A stretch of 40,288 nt of DNA from a virus, in IMG/VR virus record IMGVR_UViG_3300017923_000005, positions 1-40,288 of that record. The stretch is one strand, 5' to 3'. The notes beneath the pieces are model-generated. The model searched no databases. It was not told where the DNA came from and was given only the letters and a program-made list of their open reading frames with translations. A program made the translations under genes and the position numbers. This document shows positions 15,154 to 23,500 of the stretch, one piece after another. Each line of letters starts with the position of its first letter. Position 1 is the first letter of the stretch.

Positions 15154-17301
15154 TTACAAAGTGTTTAAACGTATAAGTTTTTTAGTCTCCGCCTTTTCTT
15201 TGACATTAGATAGCGAACACTTTTCAGAGTAGGGTTGTATCTCACGCTCCATACAAAATTCAAAGTCTTTACACGTCAGACAGTCAGCCTTGCTTTGGAT
15301 AAAATCCTTCACGTCTTCCTTATGCTTTAAGAGGTGCACAACACGTTCTTCGATAGAACTTCGGCACATATAGTCCTTTACAAGCACATTTTTTGACTGG
15401 CCAATCCGGTGGTTTCTATCCAGAGACTGCAACCTGGGTTCAAGCCCCAAACCATGCGAATAATAAATAGTACAAGTAGCGCTATTGAGTGTTATCCCTA
15501 TCCCTTGACTTATCTGCCCCAGGAATACTTTTATAGAGTCATCACCTTCGAATTTTAAGTCGCATGCGTATTCACTTGCTGTTATGAAATTGATATTATT
15601 TTCCTGCAGCAATGCCTTAACCTCGTCCAAGTCATATTTATAATAAACCCAGATAATGGTTTTCTCATCACCCAGCTTCAGATCCTCCAATAAAAGATCC
15701 AGTTTGGGGTTAGTGTTGAACTCGTAATATTCCCTCTCAGGCTTTGTCGGTTCCTCTTCGCCGTATAAATGCCATTTTCCGTAAAAAGGGCAGTCCGGCT
15801 GCCATGGGTACACATCCTCTTCTACGCAGCCAGCTACATGCTCGCATGAGTTGCACTTCAAATCGCCTCTTGGCGCCGGCTTTATAAGGAAGCCCGATAA
15901 AACCTGACGGAGTTTGTTCAATTTTATAATCGGCAATTCAACATTTATTTCAAAGTCATCAACTTCGATAATGTCGTTTTCAACTATATCGTTGTAAACT
16001 TCCTTTTGATGCTCGGAAATCTCATAATACCTTTTATCCATGATTCTCGAAGGCAGGGACAAACAGTCCTCGCGCTTCTTTGAAATTATATATGGATCCA
16101 TGCGCATCTTTAAATGGTCCAAGTTTTTCCAGCTCACAATAACGTGCTTGTTATACGGCGAATAGTTGGCATACTTCTTTTCGAACTTATGATAATTGGT
16201 ACCAAATATATTTTCGTTTAGAAGCGTCATGGGCATATAAACATCTCTTGGATCTCCGAGGCATAAAGTGCCCGATAAAACATATCGCCGGTCCACGTCC
16301 TTTATAAGCTGCTGCACGGCGTGACTTCGTTTGGACTTATACCCCTTTATTCTCGAACCCTCATCAAGCACGGCCACGTCAAAGGATAGCTGCTTAAGAA
16401 AATTCAAATCATCCAGCTCACGCTGAGCACTTAACAGATCCGGACTGAGTAAACTGCTTTCCGGTATAGTCTTCAGTATTTTATACACCTCGGTTTCGTA
16501 TTTCTTCAGCCGGACCTCCTTACCTTTTACCTTCTTTGTTTTCACCGTCTGTATGTAATTTTTTTCATCCCTGGTTATTAAATCCTTTCGGAACCAAAAC
16601 GCAGACACTTCCTTTTTCCGTTCATCAGTTAACCCGAGCCACCAGTTAATAAGACCGGCTTTGGTGAAGTCTTTACTGGGTGGGACCAGCGTCTCATAAT
16701 TGGTTATAAGAATATCCCAGTCGCCTTCTTGCAACAGCTCCCTCTTTTTTAGTCTTTGCTCCATAGTTCCCGTGTATAGAAACGGTTTGAAGGGAGTGTG
16801 CTCCATAGTTTCTTCATACCAATTAAGGAGTACAATCACCGGAGCAAGCACCACCATTTTCAAACTTCGTCCAAGTATAGACTGTAAGGCCTGCAGGTAC
16901 ATATGGGTTATGTAAGTCTTGCCCAGGCCTTGTTCTAAAAGAACAGCCAGCCTCTTATAATGAAGCATGGTTTCAGCTACTTCCAACTGATGAGGGTAGG
17001 GCGCCCGTTTAAATTCAAGGCCGGATTTACTCAAATATTCCGTGTTATCTATTTTATTCGGAATATCCTTTAGATAAGATAGTTTATTCGCGGCTCTGCT
17101 TGTGGCTTTGCCTCCTATAAGGCTTTTAAAATCCTTTGCGCCTAAATACCCATCCGGGTAAGTGCATGGGAATTTATAAGCGAATCCACCATGCTTTGAT
17201 GCCACCCGGGTAACTCCAAAGACTTTTGACGCGTTCATATTTTTTGTCTTGAAGAAAAAAGCATCTATGTTTGGAGCGTAGTCCAAAACATCCAACCTCA
17301 T
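15154..17301 (-). CDS. SNF2-family SF2 ATPase (DNA translocase or helicase)
   Basis: This is a 715-residue protein. The first RecA-like domain has PYPHQ at about 101, Walker A EQGLGKTY (123-130), the LITNYETL block near 200 and motif II DEGS (313-316) in place of DEAH or DEAD. A charged insertion of about 95 residues separates them. The second domain has the SNF2 box QSLDRNHRIGQ near 650. Two cysteine clusters stand out: one near 478-505 (CNSCEHVAGC plus a later C) and one near 685-705 (CLTCKDFEFC plus a later C), each able to hold zinc or an Fe-S cluster. Proteins like this remodel forks or strip proteins in phage genomes. ATG with a perfect AAGGAGG. The gene heads the second leftward block. 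Confidence 0.9.
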   Translation of the reverse strand: MRLDVLDYAPNIDAFFFKTKNMNASKVFGVTRVASKHGGFAYKFPCTYPDGYLGAKDFKSLIGGKATSRAANKLSYLKDIPNKIDNTEYLSKSGLEFKRAPYPHQLEVAETMLHYKRLAVLLEQGLGKTYITHMYLQALQSILGRSLKMVVLAPVIVLLNWYEETMEHTPFKPFLYTGTMEQRLKKRELLQEGDWDILITNYETLVPPSKDFTKAGLINWWLGLTDERKKEVSAFWFRKDLITRDEKNYIQTVKTKKVKGKEVRLKKYETEVYKILKTIPESSLLSPDLLSAQRELDDLNFLKQLSFDVAVLDEGSRIKGYKSKRSHAVQQLIKDVDRRYVLSGTLCLGDPRDVYMPMTLLNENIFGTNYHKFEKKYANYSPYNKHVIVSWKNLDHLKMRMDPYIISKKREDCLSLPSRIMDKRYYEISEHQKEVYNDIVENDIIEVDDFEINVELPIIKLNKLRQVLSGFLIKPAPRGDLKCNSCEHVAGCVEEDVYPWQPDCPFYGKWHLYGEEEPTKPEREYYEFNTNPKLDLLLEDLKLGDEKTIIWVYYKYDLDEVKALLQENNINFITASEYACDLKFEGDDSIKVFLGQISQGIGITLNSATCTIYYSHGLGLEPRLQSLDRNHRIGQSKNVLVKDYMCRSSIEERVVHLLKHKEDVKDFIQSKADCLTCKDFEFCMEREIQPYSEKCSLSNVKEKAETKKLIRLNTL

Positions 17302-17401
17302 ATTATACCTCCTTTTTCTCTCGCCATATTTTGCAATTACAGCATTAAATATTAAGTATTAGCTTCAAATTTTTAAGCGGCCATTAAACCGGATTTACTC
17401 A

Positions 17402-17416
17402 TTCTTATACCAAAAA
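17402..17416 (-). promoter_or_regulatory. TGGTATAAG promoter-like motif upstream of the SNF2-like gene
   Basis: Minus strand reads TTTTTGGTATAAGAA, 101 bases before the ATG at 17301. It lies in the 210-base divergent gap whose other side leads to the portal gene. A TTGACA (17446-17451) faces right in the same gap but lacks a good -10 at standard spacing. Confidence 0.45.
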
Positions 17417-17511
17417 CCTCGGATTTATTAGGCAAAGTCCTTAATTTGACACCCCTTTTTCCGCATTATTTTTTAACTAATAATTGTTAATTATAATCGG
17501 AGAAATACTGC

Positions 17512-19188
17512 ATGTCTTTTGACTCAAATCCGCTTACTTCTTCCGTTAACGCGGAAACCAAATATACTAAAATGTATAATAATCCAGGCTTCGATTATAT
17601 GTCGGAGATGCTGCCCAAAAATATACAAGAGTTATTTAAATGGGCGGAACTGGTTTATAACAATGCTCCCATTATAGCTAACGGAGTTAAGAAGCTGATT
17701 AATTACCCGCTTACAAGTTTTGTTTATAAAACAAATTCTGAAAGCATACGGGAAAAGACCAAAGACTTGGTAGAGAAAAAACTCAATCTAAGGTCTCATT
17801 TAATCAATCTCGGCGTGGATTATTACATCTACGGTAATGCCTTCAGAACTGTGTATTTTCCGTTTGATCGTTACCTTAAATGCTCAAGGTGCAATAAATC
17901 TGTAGCTATAAACTATGCGGACTATAAAATAGTAAGAGGCAAGGTAGTATTGAATTGTGAGTGCGGGTACAAAAGACCTGCGGATGTTGTGGATGAGGAG
18001 TCCTCTGATATTAGCAGAATTCGGCTGGTATCCTGGGATCCGAAGCAGATAGATATGTCGTTTAATCCAGTTACTTGTGATTCGACGTATTACTATTCAC
18101 TTCCGCCGAGTCTTAGAAAGGGTCTTGCTGCGAATGATCCTACCATGTTCAATACTCTGCCGAAGATTTTTCTGGAATCCTATTATAAGAATAGGTCGGT
18201 TAAATTTGGTGCCAACCTGTACCATTTCAAAGCCCCAGGCCTTTCAGGGTACGCAACCGGTTGGGGAATATCTCCTCTCATGCCGGCGCTCAAACCTTAT
18301 CTGTATGTGTCCATACTTCGTAAGGCATCTGAGGCTATTGGCCTCGAGCACATAACTCCCCAGAAAATACTTTATCCTGAATCCAGGACAAACGACCCCT
18401 CGGTTTTTTCAAGCATGTCAAAATGGAAGTCCGAGATCCAATCCGCTGTAAAAAGATGGAGGATGGATCCTAACCATGTGATGCTCGCTCCTTATCCGAC
18501 TGGGTCTGTGAATATTGGCAGCCAGGGACGTGGGCTCATGCCTACGGAGGAAATTCGGCAGGCTAATCAAGAAATGGCCCTCTCTATGGATGTGCCCCCT
18601 GATTTTATCTATGGGTCTGGTACTATTGATAAAAGTACCGTGTCCTTGAGGATTCTTGAGAATCAGCTCACGCCTTATGTTGAGCAACTTACTGACTACA
18701 TGAATTGGATTATCGACAAGATAAATGCTAAGTATGACAAAGAGTACTGCCAGATAGAACTTTCTCCGTTTACATTGGCGGACGACACTATGAAAACCCA
18801 GCTTCTCATGCAGACAGCTGGCAATATGACGTCCAAGAAAACTCTTATGGAGTCTATCGGTCTGGATCCTGATGAAGAATATGAAAATATGAAGAATGAG
18901 GCCGTAAAGAGCTACACAAATAAAAAGGAAGTGGAGCAGGAAATATCCGACCTAGAACAGAATATTTCTACCAGAACTCAGGAAGAAACGGCTGCGGAAA
19001 CTACCGGTAAGATCCCCGCATATAATCAGCAAAAATTATTCGCCCATGCTCAGTCCATAGCGCAGCAATTAATAACGATACCCTATGAGGAACGTAGATC
19101 GCAGCTGTCTAAACTGCAGAATGAGGATTACGTGATGTGGGCCATGGTTTCAAAGCAGTTGGAATCGTTGCATGAAGAAAAGGATTGA
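17512..19188 (+). CDS. Phage portal protein with an internal zinc ribbon
   Basis: This is a 558-residue protein. The order of features is that of tailed-phage portals: a helical N-terminal wing, the stretch around residue 105 (YYIYGNAF), a long central region rich in aromatic beta strands, a QGRGLMPTEEIRQANQEMA stem helix, and a C-terminal KTLMESIGLDPDEE segment seen in many portals. Portals form the dodecameric ring at the capsid vertex through which DNA is packaged. An unusual insert has C124 and C127 paired with C149 and C151, a likely zinc ribbon. The last 100 residues are polar and helical. ATG with GGAG nine bases upstream. It begins the rightward late block. No terminase gene lies in the window. 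Confidence 0.9.
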   Translation: MSFDSNPLTSSVNAETKYTKMYNNPGFDYMSEMLPKNIQELFKWAELVYNNAPIIANGVKKLINYPLTSFVYKTNSESIREKTKDLVEKKLNLRSHLINLGVDYYIYGNAFRTVYFPFDRYLKCSRCNKSVAINYADYKIVRGKVVLNCECGYKRPADVVDEESSDISRIRLVSWDPKQIDMSFNPVTCDSTYYYSLPPSLRKGLAANDPTMFNTLPKIFLESYYKNRSVKFGANLYHFKAPGLSGYATGWGISPLMPALKPYLYVSILRKASEAIGLEHITPQKILYPESRTNDPSVFSSMSKWKSEIQSAVKRWRMDPNHVMLAPYPTGSVNIGSQGRGLMPTEEIRQANQEMALSMDVPPDFIYGSGTIDKSTVSLRILENQLTPYVEQLTDYMNWIIDKINAKYDKEYCQIELSPFTLADDTMKTQLLMQTAGNMTSKKTLMESIGLDPDEEYENMKNEAVKSYTNKKEVEQEISDLEQNISTRTQEETAAETTGKIPAYNQQKLFAHAQSIAQQLITIPYEERRSQLSKLQNEDYVMWAMVSKQLESLHEEKD

Positions 19189-19242
19189 TTATGAGATCAC
19201 AAACTTACAAATATATAAAACACAAAAAATATAGGGTATTAT

Positions 19243-19434
19243 ATGGATTTCTATGATATTTTAACGGATAGACTGCGCGAACTCAAAGAGGAGCTTGGTA
19301 AGATGCGCGCCACTGTGGACGAGCATGAAACCGCGATTACTAAGCTAAAGACTCAAATGACCTTTGTGTATACCTTTCTCATGGCCGGGCTGTTGGGGTT
19401 GTTGAAACTTTTAATAGATGAAATTGCAAAATAA
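19243..19434 (+). CDS. Small coiled-coil and transmembrane protein, XhlA/holin-like
   Basis: This is a 63-residue protein. Residues about 5-38 form an amphipathic, heptad-like helix (RLRELKEELGKM and onward) and residues 40-58 form one hydrophobic segment, then a short charged end. This is the arrangement of XhlA-type proteins, small holin-associated membrane proteins of Firmicute phages. The size fits. No peptidoglycan hydrolase is adjacent, so a lysis role is only suggested; a membrane anchor for the neighbouring PAS protein is an alternative. The ATG has only a weak AGGG seven bases upstream. Confidence 0.7.
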   Translation: MDFYDILTDRLRELKEELGKMRATVDEHETAITKLKTQMTFVYTFLMAGLLGLLKLLIDEIAK

Positions 19435-19461
19435 TAAAACTAAAACGGATTAGGTACTAAG

Positions 19462-20109
19462 ATGGAGCGTAAACGAAAAGCCAATGAACTTAATTTTGAA
19501 AAGAAGATAGATGATATTATAGGCGTAGTTGAATTCGCTAAAGCACAGCACAACGAAGTCAAACGCTTGAATGAGATTCTTAAAAAGATGATTCAATCCG
19601 CAGGAGGCCATTTATGGATGAAAGACCTCCAGGGCAGGTACATTTACTGTGATCCTACATGGTGCGAGGTGTTTTTCAGAATGCCTTCGGATTGTGAAAT
19701 TGAGGGGTTCACAGATTGGGACTTATTGGCTGAGTTTAGAGAAGATGGCAGCATTCATACTTTCGGAGACGTGTGCTATGGTACCGATAAAGATTGTATA
19801 GAGAGAAAAGAGCAAAGCCATTACGTTGAGTTGGGATGGATAAAAGACGAGTTATTTATATTGGACGTTATAAAAACTCCGGTATTTACTAACGGTGAAT
19901 TGGTAGGGACGGTCGGCTTTGCCAGAAACCTGTCATCTGAATCAAACTGGATTTGCGACGAGATAAGGAAATTGCTCAATGAGGGGCAAGCTGAGGTTAT
20001 CTACAAACAGGATAATAACGTAGCAGCCTATAAAATAAATCGTATTAATCATGGCAAAGGTCGGAAATGCTTGAATACATTTCCGGGACCTAATGTGTGC
20101 AAAGTTTAA
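19462..20109 (+). CDS. PAS-domain protein
   Basis: This is a 215-residue protein. Residues 1-45 form a charged helix. Residues about 45-155 form a PAS fold: GGHLWMKDLQGRYIYCD, then an FF-helix, then GFTDWDL, and the late strands FILDVIKTPVF...VGTVGFARNLS. PAS domains bind small ligands, haem or flavin, or dimerise. No kinase, cyclase or HTH output domain is attached, so any signal must pass by protein contact. Its place between portal and RNA polymerase genes on the late strand is surprising; it could modulate the phage polymerase or be a host-derived decoy. Five cysteines occur in the PAS part and two in the tail. The ribosome binding site is weak (AGG, eight bases). Confidence 0.85.
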   Translation: MERKRKANELNFEKKIDDIIGVVEFAKAQHNEVKRLNEILKKMIQSAGGHLWMKDLQGRYIYCDPTWCEVFFRMPSDCEIEGFTDWDLLAEFREDGSIHTFGDVCYGTDKDCIERKEQSHYVELGWIKDELFILDVIKTPVFTNGELVGTVGFARNLSSESNWICDEIRKLLNEGQAEVIYKQDNNVAAYKINRINHGKGRKCLNTFPGPNVCKV

Positions 20110-20131
20110 ATAGGGAGATATAACCGCTGCC

Positions 20132-20497
20132 ATGTATGAACAAACTGTATTTGAATCGTTCACTGAAAAAGAAAAAGAGATTCAGTCCGAGCCTCCGTTT
20201 TTTGGTGGGCCTATGTACTCTAACAACAAGCAGTCCATGCAGGATGTAATTGTTCGTTACTTTATAGGCGTTCTGACCAATGAAAGTGACGTAGCCATGA
20301 TAGAGCATATTATGACTAAGTCCTTGAATTGTGAAGATCAACTTAAAAACCCTGGGGATGTTCTTGTGATTAGTGAGCAAGGTACGTTCGATAAAGACGG
20401 ATGCTACAATGTAGTTGTTAAGTACCTCGAAAAAGTAGATCCCGGGTCGGTAAATAAAGACAACGTGAATAACGACGAAGATGTAACAGAAATATAG
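20132..20497 (+). CDS. Unknown protein between the PAS and RNA polymerase genes
   Basis: This is a 121-residue acidic protein with no recognisable family. It has no membrane segment or signal peptide. The central part (residues 25-105) alternates helix-forming and beta-forming stretches; the last 18 residues are Asn/Asp/Glu-rich. The gene ends eight bases before the polymerase ATG, so the two are probably translated together, and an accessory role for the polymerase is possible. The only purine-rich site (GGGAG) lies 15 bases before the ATG, unusually far. Confidence 0.7.
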   Translation: MYEQTVFESFTEKEKEIQSEPPFFGGPMYSNNKQSMQDVIVRYFIGVLTNESDVAMIEHIMTKSLNCEDQLKNPGDVLVISEQGTFDKDGCYNVVVKYLEKVDPGSVNKDNVNNDEDVTEI

Positions 20498-20505
20498 GAT
20501 TTTTG

Positions 20506-23500
20506 ATGGCTAATACTAGGAATATAATTACAGATCCTGAGAATATTCGTAAAGAAATTATCAGGAAACTGAAAAATGCCATTCGTAACAAGTTTCCAAT
20601 TACAGCTGGCAAATTTGTAGCGGATTTAGACGACCTCGAAGTTAAGAGAGTGGATATGCCTCACGCCAGGCAGCGCAACATACTTTTGTCGAAGGGCAAT
20701 GCTAGTGATGCTGTCTACGTGGATCTTAACATAAAATATTCCGACGGTAATAAAAGCCTGTACAAGTTAAAAAATCACCGTCTGGTAAATATCCCTTATT
20801 TTACCAATAGGTACACTATGATTGTTGATGGCAACGAATATTCCATTGTCAATCAAATGCGTACTAAATCAGGGGTTTACACTCGCAAGCGAGATAACGA
20901 TGAATTGGAAAGCTCCTTTAATCTATCTAAAGGTGCGAATTTCAAGCTTATAATGGAACCGGATTCAGGGCACTTCAAAGTGAATATGCTTGGATCCGTC
21001 ATGCCTATGTACGCGCTTCTTAAGATACTTGGCGCTCCCGATGGTGAGATAAGGTCAGCTCTAGGCTCAGACTTATTCTCGACCAATGAAAACGTTACCC
21101 CCAATCAAATGGAGAGAGTACGTACGACTCTTTATAAAAAATTGGTATCGAGTAATTCGAACCTTGGTACTTCTGCGTCTGCTTCCGAAAAAGAACAAAA
21201 AATACGCGAATACTTTTCAAATACCAAGCTTGATTCAGAGACAACTAAAATTACCCTGGGCAAATCTTTTACCAAGGTAAACTATTCGTCCATTCTTGAA
21301 GCTGCCAAGAAGATCCTACGCGTATACAATGACAAGGACGATGTCGATGAGCGGGACAACCTGGAATTTCAGCATATATACTCCGTAGAAGATATTTTGC
21401 AGGAAGTAATCGACAAGAATAAGGATGCCGTAAATAAGATAGCATCTAAGCTAAAATCATTTACCCCGACCGGTAATGAGGAAGAAGACCAGGCAAAGCT
21501 GAAATCCATATTTTCTCCCGTTTATTTTTCAAAGCCCATTCGTAATTTTATTACGACCAGCTCTATATCCAGGCTGCCATCTCAAATTAATCCCATGGAA
21601 ATAATGGATACAGCGTCCATTGTGACCAGACTGGGAGAGGGTGCTATATCTTCGGAGAGGGCGGTACCGGAAGAAACAAGGTCGGTTAATTACTCCTATA
21701 TGGGGTCCATCGACCCCGTCGCTACTCCTGAGAGCTCAAAAGTCGGCATTGATAATCACGTAACAATCTCCGCCAAAAAGGGTGACGACAACGAATTTTA
21801 TAAAGAGGTCCGGAACACAAAGACCGGTAAGCTTGAAGAACATCGGGCTATTGATTTGCATAATAAAGTCGTTGGATTCCCAGACCCCTTGCACACAAAG
21901 GGTAAAGAGAAGGATACCGACGTAGTCCCTGCGGTGCACAAAGGTAATTTCAAGAAAGTCAAGCGCCGTGAATTGGATTATCAGATACCAAGTCCGCATG
22001 ACCTGAATACCGTAACTACCGCCACATTGCCTTTCATAAACGCTAACCAGGCCAATAGGTTGGTTATGGGTGCGAAGCATGTGCAGCAGGCCATGCCCTT
22101 GAAAGATCCGGAATCCCGCTTGGTGAATGCCAATATTAGTGACGTCGGTGTGGATAGTACCGTTAAAAAGCTCGGAGGGTTCCTAATACCTAAATCCCCT
22201 GTTGACGGGACCGTATCAAAAATATCGGATGATTTTATCCATATAAAGGATAGTTCCGGCAAGGTTCACAAGGTGGATTACGAGCATGATTTGCCCCTAG
22301 CCACTAAGACGCTTCTGGACAACCCTTTGCTTATTAAAAAAGGTGACAGGGTAAAAAAGGGCCAGGAACTTGCTGGTAGTAATTTTACCAAAGACGGTGA
22401 GCTTGCTGTGGGCAAAACCCTCAGCACTGGGTACATGCCGTATCATGGTATGAACCATGAAGACGGGATAGTTATTTCCGAAGATACTGCCAAGAAGATG
22501 ACTTCTGTTCATTCGGAAAAAATAACCGTGCGTCTGGATAAAATGAGGACGTTGGATAAGTCCAAGTACACTTCGTTGTTCCCGACAAAGTTTACACAAA
22601 AACAGCTAAATAAATTGGATAGTGACGGAGTTGTCAAAAAAGGTGCAACTCTTGAGTATGGCGACCCCGTAGTTCTCGTGTTGGAAGATAACTCCAAGAG
22701 CAGAACCAACCAGATATTGGGGCAGCTTCATAAGAGTTTAAAGACTCCGTTTAAAGACTGTTCCGAAGTATACGAAGACAGTAAGCCCGCCAAGGTTTTA
22801 CAGGTATCCAAGCGTGGAACCCTGGTTACCGTGATGCTGAAGGTTGAAAAGCCCATGGCTATCGGAGACAAACTGGCAGGCTCATACGGAAATAAGGGAG
22901 TTGTAACAAAAATACTTCCTACTGATCAGATGCCTACAGACGAAGAGGGCAATTCATTAGATGTGCTTCTCTCCCCTGCAGGCGTACCTAGCCGTATTAA
23001 CCCGGCTCAGATACTTGAAAGTTCACTTGGGAAAGTTGCTGCCAAGACCGGCAAAAAGTACGACGTGGAAAACTTCTCCAGGGACGACTACGTAAAGTAC
23101 GTTAAGGATGAGATGAAAAAACACGGAGTGAAAGATAAGGAAACCGTAACCGACCCCATAACAGGCAAAAAAATACCGAAAGTTTTTGTTGGTAAGCAGT
23201 ACATGCACAAACTGTTTAAGACCAGCGATTCGAACTACTCAGCGCGTGGGATTGATGGGCCGTATGACCAAGACGACGCACCTACTGGGTCTGGAGAAAT
23301 GGGCCCGAAGGCTTTGGGTGGCATGGAAGTTAATGCCCTTATAGCTCATAACGCCAGAAACTTTATGAAGGACGCCAGTGCCCTTAGAAGTTCCAAAAAT
23401 GCCGACTTCTGGAATTCGTTTAAGTATGGCCAGATAGCTCATATGCCCACCGAGAAAAAGACCTTTAACAGGTTTATGGATACGCTCAAGCAGGCCGGTG

